A stretch of 64,000 nucleotides of DNA from Burkholderia cepacia GG4. Lineage in GTDB: Bacteria; Pseudomonadota; Gammaproteobacteria; Burkholderiales; Burkholderiaceae. The notes under the pieces were generated by a model. It did no database searches, was not told the DNA's origin, and saw only the letters and a program-made list of their open reading frames with translations. Each line of letters opens with the position of its first letter. The first letter of the stretch is position 1. Shown here in pieces: positions 34,971-44,637 of the stretch. A program made the translations under genes and the position numbers. The stretch is from contig NC_018513.1 of the NCBI RefSeq assembly GCF_000292915.1, positions 434,001 to 498,000 on the forward strand. The letters are read 5' to 3'.

Positions 34971-35759
34971 ATGAACCGATCGCTCTACATCGCCGCCACC
35001 GGCATGAATGCGCAGCAGGCGCAGATGGACGTGATCTCGAACAACCTCGCGAACACCAGCACGAACGGCTTCAAGGCGTCGCGCGCGGTGTTCGAGGATC
35101 TGCTGTACCAGACCATCCGCCAGCCGGGCGCGAATTCGACGCAGCAGACCGAACTGCCGTCGGGCCTGCAGCTCGGCACCGGCGTGCAGCAGGTCGCGAC
35201 CGAGCGCCTGTACACGCAGGGCGGCCTCACGCAGACCGGCAACTCGAAGGACGTCGCGATCAACGGCGCCGGCTTCTTCCAGGTGCTGATGCCGGACGGC
35301 ACGAACGCGTACACGCGCGACGGCTCGTTCCAGACCAACGCGCAGGGCCAGCTCGTCACGTCGAGCGGCTACCAGATCCTGCCGGCGATCACGGTGCCGC
35401 AGAACGCGCAGTCCCTGACGATCGGCAAGGACGGCGTCGTGTCGGTCACGCAACCGGGCTCGAGCAACGCGGTGCAGATCGGCTCGCTGCAGATCGCGAC
35501 CTTCATCAACCCGGCCGGCCTCGAGGCGAAGGGCGAGAACCTGTTCGCCGAGACCACGTCGTCGGGCGCGCCGAACGTGTCGCAGCCGGGCCTGAACGGC
35601 GCGGGCGTGCTCAACCAGGGCTATGTCGAGGCGTCGAACGTGAACGTCGTGCAGGAGCTCGTCAACATGATTCAGACGCAGCGTGCGTACGAGATCAACA
35701 GCAAGGCCGTGACGACGTCCGACCAGATGCTGCAGACCGTCACGCAGATGAAGAGCTAA
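34971..35759 (+). CDS. flgG: Flagellar distal rod protein FlgG
   Basis: A 262-residue distal rod protein, the most conserved of the axial family. It starts [20 protein letters not shown] and has [20 protein letters not shown], followed by the FlgG-specific stretch near residue 43 ([13 protein letters not shown]). The C-terminus is [20 protein letters not shown] then [13 protein letters not shown]. It spans the periplasm through the P and L rings. The ribosome site is AGGAGAAG before the ATG at 34971. Confidence 0.96.
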   Translation: MNRSLYIAATGMNAQQAQMDVISNNLANTSTNGFKASRAVFEDLLYQTIRQPGANSTQQTELPSGLQLGTGVQQVATERLYTQGGLTQTGNSKDVAINGAGFFQVLMPDGTNAYTRDGSFQTNAQGQLVTSSGYQILPAITVPQNAQSLTIGKDGVVSVTQPGSSNAVQIGSLQIATFINPAGLEAKGENLFAETTSSGAPNVSQPGLNGAGVLNQGYVEASNVNVVQELVNMIQTQRAYEINSKAVTTSDQMLQTVTQMKS

Positions 35760-35780
35760 CCGGAAAGTCCCGCCGTCGCC

Positions 35781-36470
35781 ATGAAGCAGGTTCGCCTCCT
35801 CCCGTCAGCCCCCGTCCGCGCCGCGTGTGCGGTCGCGGTGGCCGCGCTCGCCGGTTGCGCGCAGATTCCGCGCGATCCGATCATCCAGCAGCCGATGACG
35901 GCGCAGCCGCCGATGCCGATGTCGATGCAGGCGCCCGGCTCGATCTACAACCCGGGCTACGCGGGCCGGCCGCTGTTCGAGGATCAGCGGCCGCGCAACA
36001 TCGGCGACATCCTGACGATCGTGATCGCCGAGAACATCAACGCGACGAAATCGTCGGGCGCGAACACCAACCGGCAGGGCACCACCGACTTCAACGTGCC
36101 GACGGCCGGCTTCCTCGGCGGCCTGTTCGCGAAGGCGAACCTGTCGGCGGCCGGCAACAACAAGTTTGCGTCGACGGGTGGCGCGAGCGCGGCGAACACG
36201 TTCAACGGCACGATCACGGTGACCGTCACCAACGTGCTGCCGAACGGCAACCTCGTCGTCAGCGGCGAGAAGCAGATGCTGATCAACCAGGGCAACGAAT
36301 TCGTGCGCTTCTCCGGGGTCGTCAACCCGAACTCGATCTCGGGCTCGAACTCGGTCTACTCGACGCAGGTCGCCGACGCGCGGATCGAATACTCGGCGAA
36401 GGGCTACATCAACGAAGCCGAGACGATGGGCTGGCTGCAGCGCTTCTTCCTCAACATCGCACCGTGGTGA
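35781..36470 (+). CDS. flgH: Flagellar L-ring protein FlgH
   Basis: A 229-residue outer-membrane lipoprotein forming the L-ring bushing. The signal peptide ends in a lipobox AALAGC, with the acylated cysteine C26. Family blocks are [20 protein letters not shown] and the C-terminal [20 protein letters not shown] and RFFLNIAPW. Length is typical (about 230). The TGA stop overlaps the flgI start in TGATG. Confidence 0.95.
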   Translation: MKQVRLLPSAPVRAACAVAVAALAGCAQIPRDPIIQQPMTAQPPMPMSMQAPGSIYNPGYAGRPLFEDQRPRNIGDILTIVIAENINATKSSGANTNRQGTTDFNVPTAGFLGGLFAKANLSAAGNNKFASTGGASAANTFNGTITVTVTNVLPNGNLVVSGEKQMLINQGNEFVRFSGVVNPNSISGSNSVYSTQVADARIEYSAKGYINEAETMGWLQRFFLNIAPW

Positions 36471-37663
36471 TGACGATGCAGCAGCCTCTTTTTCACCGTT
36501 TCCACCGCCTGTCGTCGCGCGCGCGCGCCGTCGCGCGGATCGCCGCCGCGCTCGCGCTGGCGGCGTGCGCGTTCGGCGCGTTGCCCGCGCACGCGGAGCG
36601 CCTGAAGGATCTCGCGCAGATCCAGGGCGTGCGCGACAACCCGCTGATCGGCTATGGCCTCGTCGTCGGTCTCGACGGCACGGGCGACCAGACGATGCAG
36701 ACACCGTTTACGACGCAGACGCTCGCGAACATGCTCGCGAACCTCGGCATCTCGATCAACAACGGGTCGGCCAACGGCGGCCCGTCGTCGCTGAACAACA
36801 TGCAGCTGAAGAACGTCGCGGCCGTGATGGTGACGGCCACGCTGCCGCCGTTCGCGCGGCCGGGCGAGGCGCTCGACGTGACGGTATCGTCGCTCGGCAA
36901 CGCGAAGAGCCTGCGCGGCGGCACGCTGCTGCTCACGCCGCTGAAGGGCGCGGACGGGCAGGTGTACGCGCTCTCGCAAGGCAACATGGCAGTCGGCGGC
37001 GCGGGCGCCAGCGCGAACGGCAGCCGCGTGCAGGTGAACCAGCTCGCGGCCGGCCGGATCGTCGGCGGCGCGATCGTCGAACGCTCGGTGCCGAACGCGA
37101 TCGCGCAGATGAACGGCGTGCTGCAGCTGCAGCTGAACGACATGGACTACGGCACCGCGCAGCGGATCGTGTCCGCAGTCAATTCGAGCTTCGGCCCGGG
37201 CACCGCGACGGCGCTCGACGGCCGCACGATCCAGCTCGCCGCGCCGGCGGATTCCGCGCAGCAGGTCGCGTTCATGGCGCGCCTGCAGAACCTCGACGTG
37301 AGCCCGGACAAGGCCGCCGCGAAGGTGATCCTGAACGCGCGCACCGGCTCGATCGTGATGAACCAGATGGTCACGCTGCAAAGCTGCGCGGTCGCGCACG
37401 GCAACCTGTCGGTGGTCGTCAACACGCAGCCGGTGGTGTCGCAGCCGGGGCCGTTCTCGAACGGCCAGACGGTGGTCGCGCAGCAGTCGCAGATCCAGCT
37501 GAAGCAGGACAACGGCGCGCTGAAGATGGTGACGGCCGGCGCGAACCTCGCCGACGTCGTGAAGGCGCTGAACACGCTCGGCGCGACGCCGGCGGACCTG
37601 ATGTCGATCCTGCAGGCGATGAAGGCGGCCGGCGCGCTGCGCGCGGACCTGGAGATCATCTAA
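36470..37663 (+). CDS. flgI: Flagellar P-ring protein FlgI
   Basis: A 397-residue periplasmic protein forming the P-ring around the rod, assembled with the help of FlgA. The signal peptide is long (cut after A42, [10 protein letters not shown]). The mature start [20 protein letters not shown] and [20 protein letters not shown] are hallmark sequences. The C-terminus has [20 protein letters not shown]. The ATG at 36470 overlaps the flgH stop; a second in-frame ATG at 36476 is equally possible. Because its chaperone FlgA is interrupted here, P-ring assembly may be impaired. Confidence 0.95.
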   Translation: MTMQQPLFHRFHRLSSRARAVARIAAALALAACAFGALPAHAERLKDLAQIQGVRDNPLIGYGLVVGLDGTGDQTMQTPFTTQTLANMLANLGISINNGSANGGPSSLNNMQLKNVAAVMVTATLPPFARPGEALDVTVSSLGNAKSLRGGTLLLTPLKGADGQVYALSQGNMAVGGAGASANGSRVQVNQLAAGRIVGGAIVERSVPNAIAQMNGVLQLQLNDMDYGTAQRIVSAVNSSFGPGTATALDGRTIQLAAPADSAQQVAFMARLQNLDVSPDKAAAKVILNARTGSIVMNQMVTLQSCAVAHGNLSVVVNTQPVVSQPGPFSNGQTVVAQQSQIQLKQDNGALKMVTAGANLADVVKALNTLGATPADLMSILQAMKAAGALRADLEII

Positions 37664-38641
37664 ATGGCAGCGAACCTTCCGAACGCGAACGACCTCACGC
37701 AGCGCTTCGCACTGGACGTGCAGGGCTTCGATGCGCTGCGCGCGCAGGCGAAGCAGTCGCCGCAGGCCGGCGCGAAAGCGGTCGCCGGCCAGTTCGACGC
37801 GATGTTCACGCAGATGATGCTCAAGAGCATGCGCGACGCGTCGCCCGAGGGCGGGCTGCTCGATTCGCACACGTCGAAGATGTACACGTCGATGCTCGAC
37901 CAGCAGCTCGCGCAGCAGATGTCGAAGCGCGGGATCGGCGTGGCCGATGCACTGATGAAGCAGCTGCTGCGCAATGCCGGGCAGGGCACCGGCGACGACA
38001 CGGCGGCCGACGCCGGCGTGGCCGGCTTAGGCACGTCGGGCAACGAAGGCAGCCTCGCCGCGATGAATGCGATGGCAAAGGCGTACGCGAACGCGAGCGC
38101 GGCCGGCGGCAACGGCGCGCTTGCCGGCGCGCGCGGCTACTCGGCCGGCAGTGCGCTGACGCCGCCGCTGAAGGGCGCGGGCGGTACGCCGGACGCCGAC
38201 GCATTCGTCGACCGGCTCGCCGGCCCGGCGCAGGCGGCGAGCGCAACCACCGGCATCCCGGCGCGCTTCATCGTCGGCCAGGCGGCGCTCGAATCGGGCT
38301 GGGGCAAGCGCGAGATTCGCGCAAGCGACGGCTCGACGAGCTACAACGTGTTCGGCATCAAGGCGAACAGGGGCTGGACGGGCCGCACGGTGTCGGCGCT
38401 GACGACCGAATACGTGAACGGCACGCCGCGCCGCGTCGTCGCGAAGTTCCGCGCGTACGATTCGTACGAGCACGCGATGACCGACTATGCGAACCTGCTG
38501 AAGAACAACCCGCGCTACGCGGGCGTGCTGAGCGCGAGCCGCAGCGTCGAGGGCTTCGCGCATGGAATGCAGAAGGCCGGCTACGCGACCGACCCGAATT
38601 ACGCGAAGAAACTGATCTCGATCATGCAGCAGATCGGCTGA
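37664..38641 (+). CDS. flgJ: Flagellar rod-cap / peptidoglycan hydrolase FlgJ
   Basis: A 325-residue two-domain protein. The N-terminal rod-binding domain (about residues 35-110; GAKAVAGQFDAMFTQMMLKS then MRDASPEGGLLDS) caps the growing rod. A linker rich in Ala and Gly (about 110-165) joins the C-terminal glucosaminidase domain that opens a hole in the peptidoglycan; the catalytic glutamate is probably E210 in QAALESGWGKREI, followed by SYNVFGIKAN. The gene starts immediately after the flgI stop with no gap. It ends the flgB-J transcript, before a hairpin at 38790. Confidence 0.95.
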   Translation: MAANLPNANDLTQRFALDVQGFDALRAQAKQSPQAGAKAVAGQFDAMFTQMMLKSMRDASPEGGLLDSHTSKMYTSMLDQQLAQQMSKRGIGVADALMKQLLRNAGQGTGDDTAADAGVAGLGTSGNEGSLAAMNAMAKAYANASAAGGNGALAGARGYSAGSALTPPLKGAGGTPDADAFVDRLAGPAQAASATTGIPARFIVGQAALESGWGKREIRASDGSTSYNVFGIKANRGWTGRTVSALTTEYVNGTPRRVVAKFRAYDSYEHAMTDYANLLKNNPRYAGVLSASRSVEGFAHGMQKAGYATDPNYAKKLISIMQQIG

Positions 38642-38747
38642 CGGCCAGAGCCCGTTCCCGCCGCCCGTTTGCCCTCATTCGGACCGCGCCCGGCTGACCG
38701 CCGCGCGCGGTTTCAACGTTTGCGCGAAAAAAATCGGTAAATCGATC

Positions 38748-38774
38748 TAAACTTTCGGTGAGCACTGCCGCTAA
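38748..38774 (+). promoter_or_regulatory. Sigma28 (FliA) promoter of ycgR
   Basis: TAAA (38748-38751), a 15-nt spacer and GCCGCTAA (38767-38774) match the FliA consensus TAAA-N15-GCCGATAA at 11 of 12 positions. It lies 90 nt before the PilZ brake gene, with a hairpin in between. Confidence 0.85.
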
Positions 38775-38789
38775 GTGTGAGAGACCTGT

Positions 38790-38816
38790 AACCGGGCCAT
38801 GTTCTGGCCCGGTTTT
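38790..38816 (+). terminator. Hairpin between the sigma28 promoter and ycgR
   Basis: AACCGGGCCA (38790-38799) pairs perfectly with TGGCCCGGTT (38805-38814), followed by a short T-run. It can serve as the terminator of flgB-J. Because it lies downstream of the FliA -10 box (about 9 nt after the expected start), any ycgR message from that promoter must carry or read through it. Confidence 0.75.
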
Positions 38817-38864
38817 ACTGCGCACCGGTCGCCCGGGCGCCCATGAAAAGAAAACCGGCTAGCC

Positions 38865-39620
38865 ATGAATATCGAAACGTCGACCGATCCGAGCCTGGAT
38901 GCGGGCCATTCCGGGCCCGACTATGCCCGCCGCAATCCGCTGGAGATCGGCGTGCAGCTGCGCAACCTCGTGAACCGCGGCGACTTCCTGACCGTCCAGT
39001 ACCCGGGCGGCCAGCTCGTCACGCGCCTGCTCGAGGTCGACGTCGGCGCGCGCACGTTCACGTTCGACTGGGGCGCGCTGTCCGAGCAGAACGCCGGCAT
39101 CCTCGGCGCGTCGCACTGCACGTTCGCGGCCGCGCCGGAGGGCGTGCGCGTCGAGTTCACCACGAACACGCCGCGCGAGACGCGCTACGAGGGGCTGCCC
39201 GCGTTCGTCGCCGATTTCCCCGACGTGCTGATGTGCATCCAGCGCCGCGAGTATTTCCGCGTCGATGCGCCGATCGTCGATCCGTTCCTGTGCCGCGGCA
39301 AGCTGCCGGACGGCGACGGTTTCGTGTTCGAGGTGCATAACCTGTCGCTCGGCGGCGTCGGGCTGCGCACGGCCGACGAACGCGTCGAGGCGCTGGAGGT
39401 CGGCACGCTGTTGCCCGACGTCGAGCTCGAGCTGACCGGCCACGGCAAACTGTCGCTCGACCTGCGGCTCGTGTCGCAGCGTTCGACGCAGATGCCGAAC
39501 GGCTCGCGGCGCTACCAGCTCGGCTTTCGCTTCATGTCGCTGCCGGGCAGCGCCGAGAACACGCTGCAGCGCCTGATCACGCAGCTCGAGATGAAGCGCC
39601 GCTCGCTCGCGCGGGCCTGA
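38865..39620 (+). CDS. ycgR: Flagellar brake protein YcgR (PilZ, c-di-GMP binding)
   Basis: A 251-residue cytosolic protein that slows the flagellar motor when c-di-GMP is bound. An N-terminal YcgR/PilZN domain (about residues 20-120) precedes a PilZ domain with the RxxxR arginine cluster at R127/R128 to R132 (QRREYFRVD) and the second motif N159-L-S161-L-G163-G (usual form D/N-x-S-x-x-G). The ATG at 38865 starts MNIETSTDPS. It lies between flgJ and flgK behind a near-perfect sigma28 promoter, so its expression is tied to late flagellar genes. Confidence 0.9.
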   Translation: MNIETSTDPSLDAGHSGPDYARRNPLEIGVQLRNLVNRGDFLTVQYPGGQLVTRLLEVDVGARTFTFDWGALSEQNAGILGASHCTFAAAPEGVRVEFTTNTPRETRYEGLPAFVADFPDVLMCIQRREYFRVDAPIVDPFLCRGKLPDGDGFVFEVHNLSLGGVGLRTADERVEALEVGTLLPDVELELTGHGKLSLDLRLVSQRSTQMPNGSRRYQLGFRFMSLPGSAENTLQRLITQLEMKRRSLARA

Positions 39621-39730
39621 CACGGCCGCGCGCGGCCCCGCGCGGGGCCGCGTTCGCAGCGGCGCCGGCAGGGCCTGCCGAGACGCTCGACCGACGACGC
39701 GCACCCGCGCGTCGCATGCGCATTTTTTCC

Positions 39731-39757
39731 TCAATTTTTCCGATCCGCGGCCGTTAT
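39731..39757 (+). promoter_or_regulatory. Sigma28 (FliA) promoter of flgKL
   Basis: TCAA (39731-39734), a 15-nt spacer and GCCGTTAT (39750-39757) fit the FliA layout, with one mismatch in the -35 and the same -10 octamer as the flgM promoter. The flgK ATG is at 39813, giving a leader of about 50 nt. Confidence 0.7.
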
Positions 39758-39812
39758 ACCGGGAGTCACGCAACCCGGCGGCCGCAGCGCGGCCGGCTCA
39801 TCAGGATCGCGC

Positions 39813-41804
39813 ATGTCCAACACACTCATGAACCTCGGCGTCAGCGGCCTCAATGCCGCGCTCTGGGGCCTCACGACGACCGGCCAGAACATCAGCAACG
39901 CCGCGACGCCCGGCTATTCGGTCGAGCGCCCGGTCTATGCCGAGGCGAGCGGCCAGTACACGTCGAGCGGCTACATGCCGCAGGGCGTGAACACCGTCAC
40001 CGTGCAGCGGCAGTACAGCCAGTACCTGAGCGACCAGCTGAACAGCGCGCAGTCGCAGGGCGGCTCGCTGTCGACGTGGTATTCGCTCGTCGCGCAGCTG
40101 AACAATTACGTCGGCAGCCCGACGGCCGGCATCTCGACCGCGATCACCGGCTATTTCACCGGCCTGCAGAACGTCGCGAACAGCGCCGCCGATCCGTCGG
40201 TGCGGCAGACCGCGGTCAGCAATGCGCAGGTCCTCGCGAACCAGCTCAACGCGGCCGGCCAGCAGTACGACGCGCTGCGCCAGAGCGTGAATACGCAGCT
40301 CACCAGCGCGGTGTCGCAGATCAACACGTACACCAAGCAGATCGCGCAGCTGAACCAGCAGATCTCGGCGGCGAGCAGCCAGGGGCAGCCGCCGAACCAG
40401 CTGATGGACCAGCGCGACCTCGCGGTGTCGAACCTGTCGAGCCTCGCCGGCGTGCAGGTGGTGCGCAACGACAGCGGCTACAGCGTGTTCCTCGCGGGCG
40501 GCCAGCCGCTCGTCCTCGCCGACAAGAGTTACCAGCTTGCGACCGTCACGTCGTCGTCCGATCCGAGCGAGCTGACCGTCGTGTCGCAGGGGATCGCGGG
40601 CGCGAACCCGCCGGGGCCGAACCAGGCGCTGCCCGATTCGTCGCTGTCGGGCGGCACGCTCGGCGGCCTGCTCGCGTTCCGCAGCCAGACGCTCGACCCC
40701 GCGCAGGCGCAGCTCGGCGCGCTCGCGACCAGCTTCGCCGCGCAGGTCAACGGGCAGAACGCGCTCGGCGTCGACCTGGCGGGCAATCCGGGCGGCAACC
40801 TGTTCACGGTGGCGAACCCGACCGTCTATTCGAACCAGGGCAATACCGGCAACGCGGCGCTGTCCGTCTCGTTCGCCAACGCGTCGCAGCCGACGACGAG
40901 CGACTACACGCTGTCGTACGACGGTACCAACTACACGCTGACGGACCGCGCTTCCGGCGCGGTGGTCGACCAGAAAAGCGGACCGATGCCGGTTTCGCTC
41001 GGTGGAGCGACCGGGCTGAACTTCTCGATTGCATCGGGCACGATGAATGCCGGCGACCAGTTCACCGTGCTGCCGACGCGCGGCGCGCTGACGGGCTTCG
41101 GCCTCGCGACGACGAGCGGCTCGGCGATCGCGGCCGCGTCGCCGGCCGTCACGTCGGCGTCGAGCACCAACATCGGCACCGGCGAGATCGCGCTGAGCGG
41201 GGTGACCTCCGGCTATCAGGTACCGTCGACCAAGCTGACCTACGACGCGGCGACGAAGTCGCTGTCGGGCTTCCCGGTCGGCACCACGGTGACGATCCCG
41301 GGCACGCCGCCGACGTCGGTGACGATCAGCAATCCGACCGACTCCGTGCCGTACGACCCGTCGAACGGCGCGGCGATGACGATGTCGGGCACGGCCGCCG
41401 GGGCGCTGAACGGCGTGACCGTCACGCTGTCGGGCACGCCGTCGGACGGCGATTCGTTCACGATCGGGCCGTACGCGGGCGGCACGAGCGACGGCAGCAA
41501 CGCGCTCGCGCTGTCGCGGCTCGTCAACGCGAAGACCCTCGGCGGCGGCACGACGACGATCACGGGCGCCTACGCGAACTACGTGAACAACATCGGCAAC
41601 GCGGCGAGCCAGCTCAAGTCGTCGAGTACCGCACAGACAGCGCTGGTCGGCCAGATCACCTCCGCGCAGCAGTCGGTGTCGGGCGTGAACCAGAACGAGG
41701 AAGCCGCGAACCTGATGCAGTACCAGCAGCTCTACCAGGCCAACGCGAAGGTGATCCAGACGGCGGCTTCGCTGTTCCAGACCGTGCTGGGCCTGTTCAG
41801 CTGA
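39813..41804 (+). CDS. flgK: Flagellar hook-associated protein 1, FlgK
   Basis: A 663-residue hook-filament junction protein, chaperoned by FlgN and exported after the hook is complete. The N-terminus has TLMNLGVSGLNAALWGLTTT then GQNISNAATPGYSVERPVYA. The C-terminus has SGVNQNEEAANLMQYQQLYQ and ANAKVIQTAASLFQTVLGLF, the conserved terminal coiled-coil. The middle is a large variable domain rich in Thr, Ser and Gly. Length is within the Burkholderia range. flgL follows after 23 nt. Confidence 0.95.
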   Translation: MSNTLMNLGVSGLNAALWGLTTTGQNISNAATPGYSVERPVYAEASGQYTSSGYMPQGVNTVTVQRQYSQYLSDQLNSAQSQGGSLSTWYSLVAQLNNYVGSPTAGISTAITGYFTGLQNVANSAADPSVRQTAVSNAQVLANQLNAAGQQYDALRQSVNTQLTSAVSQINTYTKQIAQLNQQISAASSQGQPPNQLMDQRDLAVSNLSSLAGVQVVRNDSGYSVFLAGGQPLVLADKSYQLATVTSSSDPSELTVVSQGIAGANPPGPNQALPDSSLSGGTLGGLLAFRSQTLDPAQAQLGALATSFAAQVNGQNALGVDLAGNPGGNLFTVANPTVYSNQGNTGNAALSVSFANASQPTTSDYTLSYDGTNYTLTDRASGAVVDQKSGPMPVSLGGATGLNFSIASGTMNAGDQFTVLPTRGALTGFGLATTSGSAIAAASPAVTSASSTNIGTGEIALSGVTSGYQVPSTKLTYDAATKSLSGFPVGTTVTIPGTPPTSVTISNPTDSVPYDPSNGAAMTMSGTAAGALNGVTVTLSGTPSDGDSFTIGPYAGGTSDGSNALALSRLVNAKTLGGGTTTITGAYANYVNNIGNAASQLKSSSTAQTALVGQITSAQQSVSGVNQNEEAANLMQYQQLYQANAKVIQTAASLFQTVLGLFS

Positions 41805-41827
41805 CCGGATTCGAGAGGATAGAAACG

Positions 41828-43066
41828 ATGCGGATTTCCACGACCCAGTTCTACCAGCTGAACGTCGGCCAGATGAACGATCAGCAGGCCCAGCTCGCGC
41901 AGCTCTACCAGCAGATCTCGAGCGGCGTGAGCCTGGCGACGCCGGCCGACAACCCGTTGGGCGCGGCGCAGGCCGTGCAGCTGTCGATGACGTCGGCCAC
42001 GCTGTCGCAGTACGCGGCGAACCAGAGCACGGCGCTCGCGTCGCTGCAGGCCGAGGACCAGACGCTGCAGAGCGTCGGCAACGTACTCGGCAGCGTCCAG
42101 TCGACGATCGTGCGCGCCGGCGACGGTTCGCTCGCCGACAACAACCGCGCGGCGCTCGCGGCGCAGCTCGAGGGCTACCGCGACCAGCTGGTGTCGCTCG
42201 CGAACTCGACCGACGGCGCGGGCAACTACCTGTTCGCCGGCTACCAGAATTCGACGGCGCCGTTCACGAAGAACGCCGCCGGCAGCATCAGCTATGTCGG
42301 CGATACGGGCACGCGCACCGTACAGATCGACGATTCGCGCAACGTGCCGCAGGGCGACTCGGGCCTCTCGGTGTTCATGTCGGTGCAGGCGCTGGGCAAC
42401 TCGCCCGTCCAGGCGGCCGGCGCGGCCAACACCGGCACGGCCACCATCGGCAACGTCACGGTGACGGATCCGTCGGCTGCGACCAACGGCCATCAGTTCA
42501 CGATCACCTTCGGCGGCACGGCGGCCGCGCCGACCTACACGGTGACCGACAACTCGATTTCGCCCCCGACGCCCGGGCCCGCGCAGGCCTATACGTCGGG
42601 CACCGCGATCGCGCTCGGCAACGGGATGAAGGTCGCCGTGTCGGGCACGCCGTCGCCCACCGACACCTTTTCGGTCACGCCCGCGCCGCAGGCGAGCGGG
42701 GTCGACGTGTTCTCGACGCTCGATTCGATGATCACGGCGTTGAAGACGCCCGTCGCCGGCAATCCGACGGCGACCGCCGCGCTGTCGAACACGCTGAGCA
42801 CGGCCGCGATAAAGATCGGCAACTCGATGCGCAACGTCACGACCGTGCTGGCGACGGTCGGCGGCCGCGAGCAGGAGGTCAAGGCGATGCAGACCGTCAA
42901 CCAGACCGCGGCGCTGCAGACGACCAGCAACCTGTCGGACCTGACGAGCGCCAACATGGTCACGACCATCAGCCAGTACCTGCAGGTGCAGAACGCGCTG
43001 AGCGGCGCGCAGAAGGCCTACGCGCAGCTGCAGAACATGTCGCTGTTCCAGTACATCAATCCGTGA
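41828..43066 (+). CDS. flgL: Flagellar hook-associated protein 3, FlgL
   Basis: A 412-residue second junction protein. It starts MRISTTQFYQLNVGQMNDQQ, then AQLAQLYQQISSGVSLATPA, the flagellin-like N-terminal helices. The C-terminus ISQYLQVQNALSGAQKAYAQ and LQNMSLFQYINP is equally typical. The central part is variable and beta-rich. The frame is open far upstream within flgK, but the ATG at 41828 gives the family start. It ends the flagellar block; no terminator is obvious in the 221 bp before the permease gene. Confidence 0.95.
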   Translation: MRISTTQFYQLNVGQMNDQQAQLAQLYQQISSGVSLATPADNPLGAAQAVQLSMTSATLSQYAANQSTALASLQAEDQTLQSVGNVLGSVQSTIVRAGDGSLADNNRAALAAQLEGYRDQLVSLANSTDGAGNYLFAGYQNSTAPFTKNAAGSISYVGDTGTRTVQIDDSRNVPQGDSGLSVFMSVQALGNSPVQAAGAANTGTATIGNVTVTDPSAATNGHQFTITFGGTAAAPTYTVTDNSISPPTPGPAQAYTSGTAIALGNGMKVAVSGTPSPTDTFSVTPAPQASGVDVFSTLDSMITALKTPVAGNPTATAALSNTLSTAAIKIGNSMRNVTTVLATVGGREQEVKAMQTVNQTAALQTTSNLSDLTSANMVTTISQYLQVQNALSGAQKAYAQLQNMSLFQYINP

Positions 43067-43287
43067 TCCCCGTGGCGTCCGCTGCGATGTGAGCGCCCGC
43101 TTACATCGTGCGGTGCGCCGGCCGACCGCCGCCGATGCGGTCGCGCCGCTCCGATGCCCGCCCGGCGGGCACGGCCGTCGCATTGGCGGTTCGCGCTTGC
43201 CAGCCCCATTTCCGCTCCGTAAACTCGCGCCAGATTCCAGACCGGCGCACCGTCCGCAGCCGGCGTTCGACAGGAGCCCTTTTCCCT

Positions 43288-44595
43288 ATGTCCGATTCCT
43301 ACTTCCCGCGCTGGCGGGAGCAATCGACCGGCGCGGCGTCGCGCGTGGTCGGCCCCGACGAGCGCCTCGCATGGCCGCAGATGGTCGCGATGGGCGTGCA
43401 GCACGTCGTCGCGATGTTCGGCTCGACCGTGCTCGCGCCGCTGCTGATGGGCTTCGACCCGAACCTGTGCATCTTCATGTCGGGCATCGGCACGCTGCTG
43501 TTCTTCGTGCTGGTCGGCGGCCGCGTGCCGAGCTACCTCGGCTCGAGCTTCGCGTTCATCGGCCTCGTGATCGCGGTGACCGGCTACGGCGGCAGCGGCC
43601 CGAACCCGAACATCCCGGTCGCGCTCGGCGGGATCATCGCGTGCGGCGTCGTGTACGTCGCGCTCGGTGCGCTGGTGCAGGCGATCGGCACGCGCTGGAT
43701 CGAGACGCTGATGCCGCCCGTCGTCACCGGCGCGGTGGTCGCGGTGATCGGGCTGAACCTTGCGCCGATCGCGGTCAAGGGCGTGTCGGCCTCGACCTTC
43801 GACTCGGTGATGGCGCTCGTCACGGTGCTGTGCGTCGGCGGCGTCGCAGTGTTCGCGCGCGGGATGATGCAGCGTCTCCTGATCCTCGTCGGGCTCGTGA
43901 TCGCCTACGTGATCTACGCGATCGCGACCAACGGCATGGCGCTCGGCAAGCCGATCGACTTCGCGGTCGTCGCGCATGCCGCGTGGTTCGGCGTGCCGAC
44001 CTTCCGCACGCCGGTGTTCGATTCGCATGCGATGCTGATGCTCGCGCCGATCGCGGTGATCCTGGTCGCCGAGAACCTCGGGCACATCAAGGCCGTGAGC
44101 GCGATGACGGGCCACAACCTCGACCGCTACGTCGGCCGTGCGTTCATCGGCGACGGGCTCGCGACGATCGTGTCGGGCAGCGTCGGCGGCACGGGCGTCA
44201 CGACCTATGCGGAGAACATCGGCGTGATGGCCGTCACGCGGATCTACTCGACGCTCGTGTTCGTCGTCGCCGCGCTGATCGCGATCGTGCTCGGTTTCTC
44301 GCCGAAATTCGGCGCGGTGATCCAGACGATTCCGGGCCCGGTGCTCGGCGGCGTGTCGATCGTCGTATTCGGGTTGATCGCGGTGACGGGCGCGCGGATC
44401 TGGGTCGTCAACAAGGTCGACTTCTCCGACAACCGCAACCTGATCGTCGCGGCCGTCACGCTGGTGCTCGGCGCCGGCGACTTCTCGCTGAAGATCGGCG
44501 GTTTCGGGCTCGGCGGGATCGGCACCGCGACGTTCGGCGCGATCATCCTGTACGCGATCCTGCGCAAGGAAAAGGAACCGGGCCCGGTGGTGTGA
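43288..44595 (+). CDS. NCS2 nucleobase:cation symporter (UraA/RutG type)
   Basis: A 435-residue inner-membrane permease of the NCS2 family, probably for uracil or another pyrimidine. Conserved blocks are MVAMGVQHVVAMFGSTVLAP (residues about 32-51), VPSYLGSSFAFIG, AENLGHIKAVSAMTGHNLDR and the substrate-site stretch GSVGGTGVTTYAENIGVMAV. About 12-14 hydrophobic segments are visible. The ATG at 43288 follows ACAGGAGCC. It is monocistronic and faces the pilus operon tail to tail. Confidence 0.9.
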   Translation: MSDSYFPRWREQSTGAASRVVGPDERLAWPQMVAMGVQHVVAMFGSTVLAPLLMGFDPNLCIFMSGIGTLLFFVLVGGRVPSYLGSSFAFIGLVIAVTGYGGSGPNPNIPVALGGIIACGVVYVALGALVQAIGTRWIETLMPPVVTGAVVAVIGLNLAPIAVKGVSASTFDSVMALVTVLCVGGVAVFARGMMQRLLILVGLVIAYVIYAIATNGMALGKPIDFAVVAHAAWFGVPTFRTPVFDSHAMLMLAPIAVILVAENLGHIKAVSAMTGHNLDRYVGRAFIGDGLATIVSGSVGGTGVTTYAENIGVMAVTRIYSTLVFVVAALIAIVLGFSPKFGAVIQTIPGPVLGGVSIVVFGLIAVTGARIWVVNKVDFSDNRNLIVAAVTLVLGAGDFSLKIGGFGLGGIGTATFGAIILYAILRKEKEPGPVV

Positions 44596-44637
44596 CCGCG
44601 GCGCGGATCGTGGCCGCGGGCACCTGCGAGCCGGGCG

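Noticed and set aside
36565..38697. A 710-codon + strand frame overlapping flgI and flgJ
   Set aside because: Wrong frame; the composition is Arg/Gly/Ala-rich and both flagellar genes are intact in their own frames.
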